DNA of 64,000 nt from a virus. A program made the translations under genes and the position numbers. The notes under the pieces were generated by a model that was given only the letters and a program-made list of their open reading frames with translations, searched no databases and was not told where the DNA came from. How positions within the stretch are numbered: the stretch's first letter is position 1; each line of letters starts with the position of its first letter. Shown one piece after another: positions 22,001 to 29,898 of this stretch. The stretch is taken from positions 1 through 64,000 of the IMG/VR virus record IMGVR_UViG_3300009157_000001. One strand, written 5' to 3'.

Positions 22001-23263
22001 GATAAGGCCTTACAGAATATATTTAACTTAAAGACCTTATTCTCTGATCCTGTAAATAGTATAGGAGGACAGTTTCTTTCCATAGTCAATAGAAATCCCA
22101 GCCTGGAAAAAGACTATAGTCTCATAGCAAATATGGGTGTATCCACGGATCTCAATCTGAAGATGTACAACCTTGTCCTAAAAGACAGAGACCTGGATAC
22201 TCTTAAAAAAGACAATTATCATGAGAATCTTAATAATCTTTCTGATATATCTATCAAGAAAGTAGAAGATCCTCAGGAGAACCGGTTCATAAGTGAGTTC
22301 TTCATAAAACTTCCTTTCTATGCCTATTTGCAGTCAGGTCTTAGTAAGAATGAATTCTCATTTACAAGTATAGTTTCTCCTGAACCTTTTGCAAAGATTA
22401 TGGAAAAACCTACACAAGATTTTACTGATAACTATCTCAGCTGGAAAGAAATGGGACCTGAGGATATTAAATCTCTAGATCCCAATCTGAAGAAACTTTT
22501 AGATAAAGATCCTTCTGCTCATAGAGCAGGTAGAGAAGGAACAGGTCCTTATATCAAAAAGGAATCAGGGAAGTACTTCATCCAAGAAAATCCTTGGATG
22601 CTGGACATATTTTATGAGTATTTCTTAAACAACAACCAGAAGTATAACCGCAGGATGAGATCCCGGTTTAAGAACTATGTTGTGAACAGAGCCTCTTCTA
22701 AGATTGCTACTGATATACTTAACCGGGATATCCTGGTAGATTTCAACAGAACCTCTGATCCTAATACTGTAACTTTTGATGGTTATGTCAAAAGGGATGA
22801 GCTGATGAGACTTCTAAATTCTTATCCCGATATAATTTTTGTACATAAGGATACTTTTACTGCAGTTGAGAAGAATCTTCACAGAGCAGGTAATGAAGGG
22901 GATATGAAGATGGCAGATAATGCCGTGGGGATAAGAAGCTCATTCCAGACATTTAATGGAGATTGGGGGGCCAAGACCTCTGAGCAGGTGGAGAAGATAA
23001 AGAGTATGATAGAGGAAGATCTGCAGCCAGCAATTGAAGCAAGGAAAGCAGGAAAGACTATAGCATTTAGTAGTGGAGGTTTTGGTACTAAACTCAAGGG
23101 TTTAGATAGGGAAATCTTCTTATATTTGTCAAAGAGGTTATATGAAGAGTTTGGATACATCAATCCTACTTCATTAGATGAAACCTCTCTGAGAGAAATA
23201 GTAGAGTCCCAACAAGGAATTTCTCAGCAGGAAGTAGAAGAATCAATCCGGAATTGTGCATGA
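13001..23263 (+). CDS. Giant virion DNA-dependent RNA polymerase (DFDID type) with zincin motif
   Basis: 3420 residues. Residues 2210-2214 read DFDID in the context GADFDIDKLTIF, preceded by GARIPVQGLNSMEF. This is the metal-binding double-psi-barrel signature of crAss-like virion RNA polymerases (phi14:2 gp66 type, related to YonO and QDE-1-like polymerases). Such enzymes are carried in the virion, injected, and transcribe early phage genes. An HEAWH motif at residues 702-706, with candidate glutamate ligands near 751-752, indicates a zincin metallopeptidase-like domain. The C-terminal region has a Gly-rich IAFSSGGFG turn near residue 3350. At 3420 residues it is much longer than phi14:2 gp66 (about 2180). 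ATGA overlap couples it to the previous gene. Confidence 0.88.
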   Translation: MNCTLDRKQQEQLFAKVFKDLLDTVDKSKEFNFRLYARSIYDLVQGHTKDNTLALTYVSLLPQNIRMSVGQRASIAKLVAPTFSEIVDLESQFEDLETVTEYLGISEQAVKDIQVSVKTDSELTGTPIPKDTLDKRDITFQAMPLSPLATWGQEGYFIDFERDPAERRALKDVPDPEKKWHYDVTRKILRDTRDGKKPNLYVSVISSTRIPEDSVYPEFRDPKRRAAIERYGMDHSIALAITDGIGNLVYFDDNFEITSQDKGKVAYTYMRIPKLEKKEFILDFGEVVSIEDLLRKEDTQRRDNGVPPYTEKEANIRRKELHRQRQEQFRLLYEISQYIKSDPLNNITTNITGGSFGYFNNEVLTPLSATNVSDQEILGIRFERDQGENAGYSVIKLNNVDRTIRVDRPEMTSDIAEKIADVLTKSLEVEGTPMFPSDRASYAKQFLYFKKKPDPSQPIFIEADDRANTLVISLAGERIELSTLKTPVEVENAKNRIVQALMTAVSTKTGKRPVRMNINGDHLKTGQYIDYEISGDNATRQIKSYAQFLRDTTSIYAQVNSNGDISELNAYLTFSVPDSELGKIRGDKSPEEVTSPLNTEVQYRRVEPGSEIDKILRGSPLDKKETGDPDQFLDALKKLKAIPNDASKQQILDAKTWYETSPLSKHVPFTEMFNIVNSDAFAQWTVDGITLFEGSNYTDLYHEAWHGFSQLFLSRQQKRDLYKEARKLSGSFKTYSGTNIPFSLASDLQLEEHIAEDFRKYVISKGKSILGGRPHRNSIFRRILNFLRELFFGVTMTEAMSQMETVSKIKDLYDKLYLGNLNEYRSSIDNVQFGRLNKGLQSLTNPEDTLSLEDSRTLVESVDSLLSEAVNKKNFRDTTHRFTTTLFTDRENLRNAYAYVKARLTQYYNDWVIKAEEEENPFVKEQYLSKARILGFGIDNYGNIDQVLAGKETEGLVAYQRQKSRYLGVSEKLYDIGEDPSNSEEAIKGTLRVGDRSGNELSLKQLAQGQTLYLIRSVHKIRDGKSVLNKVGIPELADFDKVWNSLVRTLAGSYEPMEIFRRLNEYKNIHPEFAQILDKLGTPYKDYANIPSGEGDNAEFDLWTGFWQDFNKPRISLVQLVIDRVETKVGGEVTEIKYDMRGGEVSADFYRVKSNWKNKFRVDDPTQNPYIKKDLTKVNYLDLPKIISTFSEKGKVPKDKTFDFLRAIGFYLDDKPDIRVLVSDKYEDFGVNWLLKALVAAEEAKVVISDPIDFLESSHPKIGIESNSSGRVKKILSFHSRVSDEFSNFSSINPENNREYEHSLNNSMTKMVEGVNRGTKYQDMRDIPKMSYLDSRRNPFVKSSVLLNSIFILDVPETDSRYGQRRKSNLEEGSKVVTLKLENLSGTQLLVNSLYPEIGVKTSKSDRTTKFLEDFHMLLLHGRSEVIKHASKSTSYDLVVDKIITDPTKKDSNLYVDIDTFVSRSGSDDYSGFGQAFDILMKYLGAELSRVHEVRTNKDIYKKAKGYNRPVEGKDDKGESLIAGEVLTAFDDILSQDVKQKLYTLIKTGEFVVEIQKDKYNALKIKIREQVKNYFDKQVSLNEEIMNENRYIHPEIIKKISSKRPNLPPGDMQKAALRAFTYNQWMHNFESTILIYGDSAQYNHDKKEFVKRNSGAASTGYVFRTDQGAQDFINNYWSRPYTKSKNLPVSRYDGTMNTSVLQDMEIQSIYLPQYEKALRDYFTKRYSKSKLSDKERKKIVEERVQSAIEPYTKMKEGDGQGWVGFDAYRILRKLENKWSDRHEKLYQDIIAGREVYEDITSFFPVYKAQYYGPLANQIKENGLPITAMHKFSLFPLIPTVIKGTELEKMHDKMMREEVDYTLFESGSKVGSVTSDGRPDAYYTIDSEGNRRLNEEVPFTKNTIYLDYLKDQVDIADEYKGNATFSTQLRKLIISGLFEGGSPVNKEAGEIADRYIKNIDLLTELKKQELLREAGWQEDEDGNISGPMRNLLEIARTTLSARDFSDHELEFLDYNEETGDIAFDLSLHPSSEQIEKILTALIANRLVRQKIRGEALVQVSTSMFEKKALIERHFKNPSQDDLDKYGTNDLPSYRKPLKEENPDYSEKTLAMKVKIALQGDFGNLLKLRHKDGNRIGTGSPEEQLRRLNETIRDEEWLNKDKNRKMVTMVGARIPVQGLNSMEFMEVYEFLPTSAGSVIVPPSEIVAKAGADFDIDKLTIFMPAISKNGSYLSKDFDSIEAIEKRIREVESEKDTAYNNLGKRFDEAKVAFKAGKSLETDKMRELLIAMEVATDRRAQLLDNIRENLTQIEGYTRVPKELVGATGMGDIELLRALNQVNSGLRKLKDIDESVHEDFLAIKSLREDIDSIREELESSAGKNETLYKKYSDLRQQVREQLTPYKDQLRYLNEQKTKFMSTVENAVIEDIRTILELPQNFVSLIRPNNTDIAKPISENLEPHVSKYNPNMRISDTTSKRFSPTRIFEAGYNLYVHETSNIAGKALGIAAVENTYDSIFDQIGAYLQEGYTYTTRKGKKQPRRIKILLNHNSQIYTDNTGVEKTGISLSSLYDANGEHRVSDIISQIMNGLVDIVKDTWVSNIQGNNEIMPVFLFLLKTGVPVKEAAWFVSQPLVLEYVKQQRLMKSTFAEPLGRVPRDYQGKINYNFFRVRAREAITTELLGKEFTVLDLYKEIVNKTGEETIKPETIEKIVTTQDRSSEDAVKAFLHYIEIEEMMKGIQELKFATNVDTKRSTSLFDAIMRTVRINSLRENSRLAPELVDKIMDESVIGSFFVQDFQVKLLGKLFKFRNNDIVNTFLKDKLNRSQADVEDTFDDQEEFVRTFKNDLVSFVFQNQIKGFNLSHFKTYKGFDATTEVPIKLIDKLDFGAFVKEDVMYIDKTQLEKDWESGLYTKSNKEKNNYNSRGLATLDPTTFTWQGVKNKNEFFHFVVEREYLRSTIPFSDYRKTLEFKRANLLNQQIPKLEGENQESFERRVKKITYEETLRDKALQNIFNLKTLFSDPVNSIGGQFLSIVNRNPSLEKDYSLIANMGVSTDLNLKMYNLVLKDRDLDTLKKDNYHENLNNLSDISIKKVEDPQENRFISEFFIKLPFYAYLQSGLSKNEFSFTSIVSPEPFAKIMEKPTQDFTDNYLSWKEMGPEDIKSLDPNLKKLLDKDPSAHRAGREGTGPYIKKESGKYFIQENPWMLDIFYEYFLNNNQKYNRRMRSRFKNYVVNRASSKIATDILNRDILVDFNRTSDPNTVTFDGYVKRDELMRLLNSYPDIIFVHKDTFTAVEKNLHRAGNEGDMKMADNAVGIRSSFQTFNGDWGAKTSEQVEKIKSMIEEDLQPAIEARKAGKTIAFSSGGFGTKLKGLDREIFLYLSKRLYEEFGYINPTSLDETSLREIVESQQGISQQEVEESIRNCA

Positions 23264-26200
23264 TAGCTTGTCCAAATAAATCTTCTCCAGCATGGACCTC
23301 CTTAGTCTCAACTATAGGAGAGAATGAGACATGGAAAACCTGGATAAGAAACAAAGGAGAGTATCCTAGTCCTCTAGAGGCTGCTTACCAGATGTATCTG
23401 GAAGAGAGCAAGGATAATGCTATATCTACCCTTTGGCTCAACCTGGCTATTAAGAATGACCTAGGACTTGTTAATAGACAGATGGGTACCTTGGATCTTA
23501 TAAGAATGGCCGATACAACCTTATTTGAGGATAAGAATTTTCTTAGATGGACCACAGAAAAGAACCTAGCCAAGCCTCTTGGATTAGTTCCTGTAAAACC
23601 GTTAGAAAAATCTCTGACCATAGAACTTGCTGGTACTATGGATGTTATAAATGATATAAACAGAACATGGCCGGATCCTACCCCATATTATATAAGTATG
23701 GATTATTCCTCTCTTAAACAGGATAGGGCCCTGGAGATAGCAAGTAAAATTGCAGATAGGTTTGCTTCTCAGCTTAGTATAGCATATGAGATACTAGACT
23801 CTACCCAGGCAGATAAGTTACTAGCCAAGACAGAAACTCCCTATAGAGGACAGGCCGGGTTCTTCTTCTCTGGAAAGGTATATCTTGTTAAGGATAAGAT
23901 CACCCCGGAGATTGTAGTACATGAGTTTTCTCATCCCTTCATTAAAGCTATATCTCTGGATAACAAACCACTATTTGAGTCTCTTTATATCCAGCTTACC
24001 CAATCTCAGGAGGGATTGGATACTATAGACAAAGTTAAAGTCTTGTATCCTAATCTCGATATAGAATCTGACCGGTTCAAAGAAGAAGTCATAGTACATG
24101 GCCTGGAAGATTCTGCCACAAAAAATATGCTGGATCAAACTACTTCTCAGGGTTTTAAGAAGTTTGTACAGAATCTTCTCTACTCAATTAAGCAGATCTT
24201 AAGAAAGTTGTTTGGTAAATCTGTCAAAGTATCCGATCTATCCCCAACTACTACCCTTGAGGAATTATCCCAAATGCTTACCAGTAAAGACTTTGTGATA
24301 GATACCCAGGCTGTAACTAATCAGGATATTGCTGAGTTCAAAGAGTCTGCAGAGAAATACATGAAAGATCTCAAGGCTCTCCAGGATAGTAATAAGACTA
24401 TGAAAACTCTAAATACTGCTTACGAGATAGCAAGTAGTCAGATGAGATGGGTCATGAACAATCCCAAAGCCTTTTCAAAGATCAGGGAGATTCTGGCAGG
24501 AGAGTACAAATCAGGAATACTCAGAGATATCAAAGATCAACTTTCTGCTTTTCAAGATGTTGAGGTATTCAATCAGGAAGCTTTTGATCTTAGAAGGAGA
24601 ATGTTTGACTATAAACAGCAACAAGCCACTGCTCTGGTAGGTAGTATAATAGGACTTAAAGACTTCTCAGTAAGAGTTTTTGAAGACCTTTCAAGAATAG
24701 CCCGGGAATCTGGGGATCCTTCAAAAGAAACTATAGGAGATGTTATTTACTATAATAAGTTACTTGACTCCTGGGGAAAATTCATAAATGAAATGAAGGA
24801 GGATATGAGAAAAGCTGCAATACCAGCTACCTCAGAGCTATCCAACCTTATAAATAATATAGATGGAGTATTAGGACAGGCCAAAGCTACATCTTCAGAA
24901 CTCTACACAAGGTTTTCTGGAGGCTTCTTTGAGAAAGCAGTAGAGCAGATGAACAATCAGGTTGAGGAAAGATACCAGAGAAGAAAGAAAGAGCTAGAAA
25001 AGAAGAATGCTCCGAAGTCTGAGGTCCAGGAGAATGAGGAGTTTTATAAGAAATTCCACTTAAGCAGACAGAAATTAGAAGATATACTTACTGGTAAGTC
25101 CGGAGAGACTAGTTGGGAGCAAAAGACCAAATGGCTTAATGGTATTGCTGAAAGCTTTACTTTATCCACAAGTCCCATAGTAGGAACCTTTGCAACATTT
25201 CTCAAGGATTCCTATACAGACTTTGAGACTTCTGTGCAAAAGAAGTCTAATAAGTTCATGTCTGAATTAAGACCTTTGCTTGAGGATGCAGGATATAATC
25301 CAGATAGACTTGAGAATTTCTGGAGCCAGGTCCTTTTTAAAGATACCGTTGCCATAAGAAATGATAAGGGAGAACTTGAAAAGAAAGAGGTATGGGCATT
25401 TCTTAATCAATGGAAAGATTACAGATATGACTTATCTGTTGCAGAACAAGACCTGGAAGAGGCTAAAGAGAGTCAGGATCCGGAGGCAGTATCTACTGCT
25501 TTAGAAAAACTAAGTAGTCTAAAGAGATATTTTCATCAACCTTACTCCTCTGAACTTTATCAGATGGAGGATAAGTATAAGAAGACTCCTTTGGGAGTAG
25601 AAGCCTTTCATGAAGCAAGTATTGTACTTGCCAAGATAAGAGAGAGAACAAATACCAGTATTCCAGAGATAGAACAATACACCGGATTTGATGAGGTTAA
25701 TGAGCTCTGGAGAGACTACCTTCAGTTATCTTCTCTGACTGATATAGACGGGAACCAAAAAACCGGAAGAGACCTTGAGAAGGCCCGGTTACTTAAGTCT
25801 TACAGACAGGAATCCTCTAAGTTTTATGAATGGAAACCAAAAGAGGGTGCTTTTGAGAAGGCTCTGGATACTTTTGAAGAACAACTTGAGGCAGCAGGAA
25901 CTGCCCGGGGAACTGCTGACTTTAATCAGAATGTACAAGACTGGATAAAGAAAAATACCCGGGTGGTTTATGACCAAGCCTGGTATGAAGAACGTGCAGA
26001 TAAGTTTGCAAAGATAAAGGAGATCACTGCTAAGCTAGACCAGAAGCTTCAGTCTCAGATTGATATATCTTCCGGATGGGAAGAGATCTTAGATACTACT
26101 GCAGGGTACAGAGATAGTGAAGGACAGCCTGTTGCTAGTGATATGGGAGATAAGAGAATTGCCCGGATAAAGAGGATACAACAAGACATAGTAGATGCCC

Positions 26201-28869
26201 AAGCAAAATTTGCTGGAATGTCTGGGTTGACAGTTGAGGAAATGGACCGGTTAAATTTCTACTTTGATAAACGCAGACAAAACCTATGGCTCACTGAGCA
26301 GGAGCAAGAAGACTTTAATGACTTAAGCTCCAAGAAGATTATTCAGGGCCTGGATCAGTTTGAAAAGATAGAACTGTTTAAACTCTATGCTGAGCTCAAG
26401 GAACTACAGGTAAAGGAACCTACTGATTATTATTTGGATAGGGTAAATTACTGGATGAGGGAACTGGAGCAAGCTACTGTAGATAAGGTATCTGCAGATA
26501 ACCTACTTAAATCTGAGGTTATAAGGCCGTTGCTTAGTAAGGATGATAAGTTCCGGACCTGGTTTGAAGCAAACCATGTAAGAAAAGAGACATTTGATAA
26601 GGAGACCAGGACCAAGAAAGAGGTCTGGGAAAGGGTTTATGTATGGAATGTTATAAAACCCCGGGATCCTAAGTATATAAAGACTACTACTTTAAAGAAG
26701 ATAGATCCTACAACAGGTAATCCTATGATTATCCAAGGGGAACCAACAAGGAGGTTTCAGTACAGAACTGTAAAATCTCAGTATAGAACTAAAAGGATTG
26801 TAGGGGAGACTATTGATAATAGAGGGAAGTGGTTACCAAAAACTGTAGTTCAGGATGCCCCGGATAGCAGGTATGTTAATGAAGAGTATTTTAAACTTCA
26901 GAGAGATAACCCTAAGTTATTTAAACTTCTAAAGGTTATAACCAAACATCACCTTGAGTTTCAGGAGAACTCTCCTTCTAACAGCAGACTCTGGCTTGAC
27001 CTACCTAGGTACCGGAAGGATAACCTTGAGTACCTCCAATCGGGAGGGGCTGCTAAGACCGGTAATGCCTTAAAGACCTGGGTAAAAGGAATAAGAGATA
27101 GTTTTGCTAAATCCAAGGATGACTATGATCAGGGACTTAATTTTGAGCCGGATCAACAATTTACACTAGTCAGGGCTGATGTCTTTGGGGAGGAGATCCA
27201 AAGGATCCCTATAACCGGTTTATATAACATGGATATAGACCAGACCTCTTTAGATGTATTATTTGGCATGCACCGGTATCTTTACTCTGCAGAGAGACAG
27301 AAGAAGCTCCTGGAGATAGATCCTATAGCCCAGGCCATAAAACAAACCTTAAACAACCCGGATCATGCCATAAAGGATCTTACTAAAGTAAGTAGGTTTA
27401 GTTTTGTGAAGAGGGGTGAAATGAAGCACCTACCTCTAAAAGGTAAGAAGAACATAATGGCTCAGCAATTTAACTCCTTGTACGATAGGGAGTTCTTAGG
27501 TCAGCAGGTTGCCGGGGACTTCCAGGCATCCTCTGAATTAAACAAGTTTGCTAACTTTCTTATGAAAGGGGCCTCTATGAGCTTCCTGGCATTAAAGATA
27601 CCTTCTGCTGTTGTCAATACCTTTGGTGGGGTATTCCAAAACATTATAGAGACCGCCGGAGGGCAATATGTGAACCCGGTGAGTCTTGCTAAGGGATCCA
27701 CAACAGCAACCCAGGCTATGATGTCTGTGAGCTCTGAGATATACAAAAGAGGCCCCAAGAGTCTATTATCCCAGATGATAGATATATTTGATGCGGTGCA
27801 AGGAAGGTTTGAGACTGACTTTGGAAGATCTTCTTCAAGGACTGTTCTCAGAGACACTGCCAGTCTAAGCTGGATGATGTCTCCCAGAGAATTTGGTCAG
27901 ATGGGGTCCCAGCTACAGTTATTCTTTGGTATGATGCATAATGTATTTGTGGATCAGGTACTTCCAGACGGCACTACTAAAAAACTAGAATATGCAGATG
28001 CTTGGGAAATGCAGGAGGGTCAGATAAAGTTAAAAGAGGGGATAGATAAGTCCTGGGATACAGACGGGGAGAATTTTAAGATGTGGAAAAGGAGGATGCA
28101 GGAGAGGGCCAATCAGCTATATGGTACATATGCTAAGTTTGACCAGGCCGATGGGAACCGGTACCTGCTGTGGAGATTTGTTACTTTCCTTAGAAAGTAC
28201 TTTGTTTCCATGGTGATGTCACGCTTTGGAGTAGAAAGATATAATTGGGGAATGACTGATGTGCAGAGGGGATTTTATACAGAGGCGGGACTGTCCATGA
28301 TTAAGACTATCAGGACCTTAGGACAGCATGTGAAGTATATGAGTGCCGGTGAGAAGATAGCTTTCAGGAAACTTACTGCAGAAATGATGCAGATTACCTT
28401 ACTTACCATGTTAGGAGGATTGCTCTTTGGATATGATGATGATGACAAGGAGAGATATGAGAAGTTAAGAGCCAAGTCCGGACCTTTAGGATCTGAGAAC
28501 TTTGAACTTGCAGGATGGTTGTCTAACCAAGCCCTTTACACCATGATGAAGACCCGGGATGAGAACTCGTCTTTTATTCCTTGGCCAGGTATGGGATTAG
28601 ATGATTATATGCAGTACAAGAATGTTACTTCTATAGCTTTTGGACCTACAGTTGATGCCTGGGCTACTATAGCACAAGACCTGTGGCAAATCTCCTTAGG
28701 GGATGAAAGTGCTTACTATAAAAGGGATGTAGGTCCATATACTTGGCAGAAAGAAGAATCTGCCAAGCTATGGAACCACGTAGGTAAGATGTTGGGAATG
28801 ACAGGAACTTCTGTGGATCCTGTTCTGGCTATTAAGAACTTTGAGACTATGAAGTCGAAGATAAAGTAG
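23260..28869 (+). CDS. Giant virion protein with HEFSH zinc-peptidase motif
   Basis: 1869 residues from the ATG that overlaps the polymerase stop (ATGA at 23260). An in-frame TTG at 23254 is an alternative. HEFSH at residues 221-225 (context VVHEFSHPF) is a HExxH zinc-peptidase motif, with an EExIVHGLED segment downstream that could give the third ligand. Residues about 330-1100 are long, charged and coiled-coil-like. A small-residue-rich segment (MKGASMSFLALKIPSAVV) and a hydrophobic stretch (ITLLTMLGGLLFGYD) followed by an acidic DDDDKE lie in the last 450 residues. Probably injected or processed together with the polymerase (inference). It is the last gene of the + strand arm. Confidence 0.78.
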   Translation: MIACPNKSSPAWTSLVSTIGENETWKTWIRNKGEYPSPLEAAYQMYLEESKDNAISTLWLNLAIKNDLGLVNRQMGTLDLIRMADTTLFEDKNFLRWTTEKNLAKPLGLVPVKPLEKSLTIELAGTMDVINDINRTWPDPTPYYISMDYSSLKQDRALEIASKIADRFASQLSIAYEILDSTQADKLLAKTETPYRGQAGFFFSGKVYLVKDKITPEIVVHEFSHPFIKAISLDNKPLFESLYIQLTQSQEGLDTIDKVKVLYPNLDIESDRFKEEVIVHGLEDSATKNMLDQTTSQGFKKFVQNLLYSIKQILRKLFGKSVKVSDLSPTTTLEELSQMLTSKDFVIDTQAVTNQDIAEFKESAEKYMKDLKALQDSNKTMKTLNTAYEIASSQMRWVMNNPKAFSKIREILAGEYKSGILRDIKDQLSAFQDVEVFNQEAFDLRRRMFDYKQQQATALVGSIIGLKDFSVRVFEDLSRIARESGDPSKETIGDVIYYNKLLDSWGKFINEMKEDMRKAAIPATSELSNLINNIDGVLGQAKATSSELYTRFSGGFFEKAVEQMNNQVEERYQRRKKELEKKNAPKSEVQENEEFYKKFHLSRQKLEDILTGKSGETSWEQKTKWLNGIAESFTLSTSPIVGTFATFLKDSYTDFETSVQKKSNKFMSELRPLLEDAGYNPDRLENFWSQVLFKDTVAIRNDKGELEKKEVWAFLNQWKDYRYDLSVAEQDLEEAKESQDPEAVSTALEKLSSLKRYFHQPYSSELYQMEDKYKKTPLGVEAFHEASIVLAKIRERTNTSIPEIEQYTGFDEVNELWRDYLQLSSLTDIDGNQKTGRDLEKARLLKSYRQESSKFYEWKPKEGAFEKALDTFEEQLEAAGTARGTADFNQNVQDWIKKNTRVVYDQAWYEERADKFAKIKEITAKLDQKLQSQIDISSGWEEILDTTAGYRDSEGQPVASDMGDKRIARIKRIQQDIVDAQAKFAGMSGLTVEEMDRLNFYFDKRRQNLWLTEQEQEDFNDLSSKKIIQGLDQFEKIELFKLYAELKELQVKEPTDYYLDRVNYWMRELEQATVDKVSADNLLKSEVIRPLLSKDDKFRTWFEANHVRKETFDKETRTKKEVWERVYVWNVIKPRDPKYIKTTTLKKIDPTTGNPMIIQGEPTRRFQYRTVKSQYRTKRIVGETIDNRGKWLPKTVVQDAPDSRYVNEEYFKLQRDNPKLFKLLKVITKHHLEFQENSPSNSRLWLDLPRYRKDNLEYLQSGGAAKTGNALKTWVKGIRDSFAKSKDDYDQGLNFEPDQQFTLVRADVFGEEIQRIPITGLYNMDIDQTSLDVLFGMHRYLYSAERQKKLLEIDPIAQAIKQTLNNPDHAIKDLTKVSRFSFVKRGEMKHLPLKGKKNIMAQQFNSLYDREFLGQQVAGDFQASSELNKFANFLMKGASMSFLALKIPSAVVNTFGGVFQNIIETAGGQYVNPVSLAKGSTTATQAMMSVSSEIYKRGPKSLLSQMIDIFDAVQGRFETDFGRSSSRTVLRDTASLSWMMSPREFGQMGSQLQLFFGMMHNVFVDQVLPDGTTKKLEYADAWEMQEGQIKLKEGIDKSWDTDGENFKMWKRRMQERANQLYGTYAKFDQADGNRYLLWRFVTFLRKYFVSMVMSRFGVERYNWGMTDVQRGFYTEAGLSMIKTIRTLGQHVKYMSAGEKIAFRKLTAEMMQITLLTMLGGLLFGYDDDDKERYEKLRAKSGPLGSENFELAGWLSNQALYTMMKTRDENSSFIPWPGMGLDDYMQYKNVTSIAFGPTVDAWATIAQDLWQISLGDESAYYKRDVGPYTWQKEESAKLWNHVGKMLGMTGTSVDPVLAIKNFETMKSKIK

Positions 28870-29041
28870 TAGGGCTTCCGGCCCAGAGATACTTCTCAGC
28901 ATCAAGAAGCATTTTCCTTTGAAACTTAAGATGGATTACTTGCATTATAATGGGTCCAAAAGGTTTACTGTTCTCATTCTTGAATTTGACATAGTTCTCT
29001 ATAGTCTTATCTGATACCCAAGCTAAGTTTTCCTCTATCAT
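28847..29041 (-). CDS. Small hypothetical protein
   Basis: 64 residues, no known motif; mixed charge with a short KFKNENSKP segment. Its ATG overlaps the TGA of the upstream gene (ATGA at 29038-29041), the usual coupling in this operon, which supports it as real. Its 3' end overlaps the end of the giant + strand gene by 23 bases, tail to tail, so it is the last gene of the - strand arm. Confidence 0.55.
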   Translation of the reverse strand: MIEENLAWVSDKTIENYVKFKNENSKPFGPIIMQVIHLKFQRKMLLDAEKYLWAGSPTTLSSTS

Positions 29042-29274
29042 TTCTTCTTTTTGACAGCACTGTTAAGTTTTAACTGATTGATCATCTCCCTAAGAAATTG
29101 ATCTCCCCTCTTGTATTGTTCCCGATATTTTATAACCAGGTCTATCTTTTCTACACTAAACCCCTCCTGAGTAATAATTTTCATATCAGCAGAGAGTTTC
29201 TTATACCTTTCCATCAGAGATTGATAGAGAGGCCTTCTTACAAAACTCTTACTTTGGGTTTTCTTTTTTGCCAT
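29038..29274 (-). CDS. Small basic hypothetical protein
   Basis: 78 residues, very basic at both ends (MAKKKTQSK, VKKKK), with a helical middle. Possibly nucleic-acid binding, judged from charge only. Overlaps the upstream zinc-finger gene by 26 bases and is coupled to the next gene by ATGA. Confidence 0.6.
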   Translation of the reverse strand: MAKKKTQSKSFVRRPLYQSLMERYKKLSADMKIITQEGFSVEKIDLVIKYREQYKRGDQFLREMINQLKLNSAVKKKK

Positions 29275-29656
29275 GTTGTCTTTGTATATGTCCTGTTAGG
29301 TGAATATATGACCCCGGACAATGAGGACACTTTTTCTTAGCAGAAGCTCTTAGTTGATTATATAATTTTACCCTATTTTTCTCTGTCTCAATTAGTTTAT
29401 AATGAAGATTTCTTGCTTTCCCTTCGAGTTCTGCTTTCTCCTTTGCAAACTGTTTCTTTAGTTTAGTTTCTTCAGTCTCTCCTATAAAGGTTCTAGAATG
29501 TCCATTAGGACAATAAAAACTTCCATTCCTGGCTACCAGGGCATCATATCTCTCAGAAGGTATAAGGAAAGGCATCCCACAATGTCCACAGATCAGAGTC
29601 TTGAATTTTGTGGATACAGTGGTTAACTCTATCTCTTTTCCGTTATACAGACTCAT
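29249..29656 (-). CDS. Zinc-finger protein with two Cys/His sites
   Basis: 135 residues. An N-terminal zinc ribbon is formed by CGHC and CPNGH (residues about 23-53). A central helical coiled-coil stretch follows, then a C-terminal C2H2-like finger, CPHCPGSYIHLTGHIQRQH. This layout suggests a DNA- or RNA-binding protein. Coupled by ATGA to the gene upstream at 29653. Specific function unknown. Confidence 0.7.
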   Translation of the reverse strand: MSLYNGKEIELTTVSTKFKTLICGHCGMPFLIPSERYDALVARNGSFYCPNGHSRTFIGETEETKLKKQFAKEKAELEGKARNLHYKLIETEKNRVKLYNQLRASAKKKCPHCPGSYIHLTGHIQRQHGKKENPK

Positions 29657-29898
29657 TTTCTTAGAGATTCTATCATTTTCTTTTTCTCTTTTTCTAGTTT
29701 CTTAAGATCTATTTCAAAGAATTCTGCCAGAAGATCCTGTGTAGACCTTCTTGTTTGAACTGCATGAGGATGATCCTCAGGATATTCATGTAAAGACATA
29801 CCTTTTGTATTGCACCACTCGAGAAACTCTCCTATGCTCTGGGATTTACTAGTTATCTTCTCAAGTTTTGCATGTTCCGGATAAGGATATTTACTCAT
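29653..29898 (-). CDS. Small hypothetical protein
   Basis: 81 residues; Tyr/Pro/His-rich N-terminal half (MSKYPYPEHAKLE, EYPEDHPHAVQ) and a Lys/Glu helical C-terminus. No family recognised. Coupled by 4-base overlaps at both ends, so it is part of the same operon. Confidence 0.65.
   Translation of the reverse strand: MSKYPYPEHAKLEKITSKSQSIGEFLEWCNTKGMSLHEYPEDHPHAVQTRRSTQDLLAEFFEIDLKKLEKEKKKMIESLRK

Noticed and set aside
28872-28884. GGGC/GCCC hairpin after the last giant + strand gene as terminator
   Set aside because: Stem of four pairs and no T-run on either strand.
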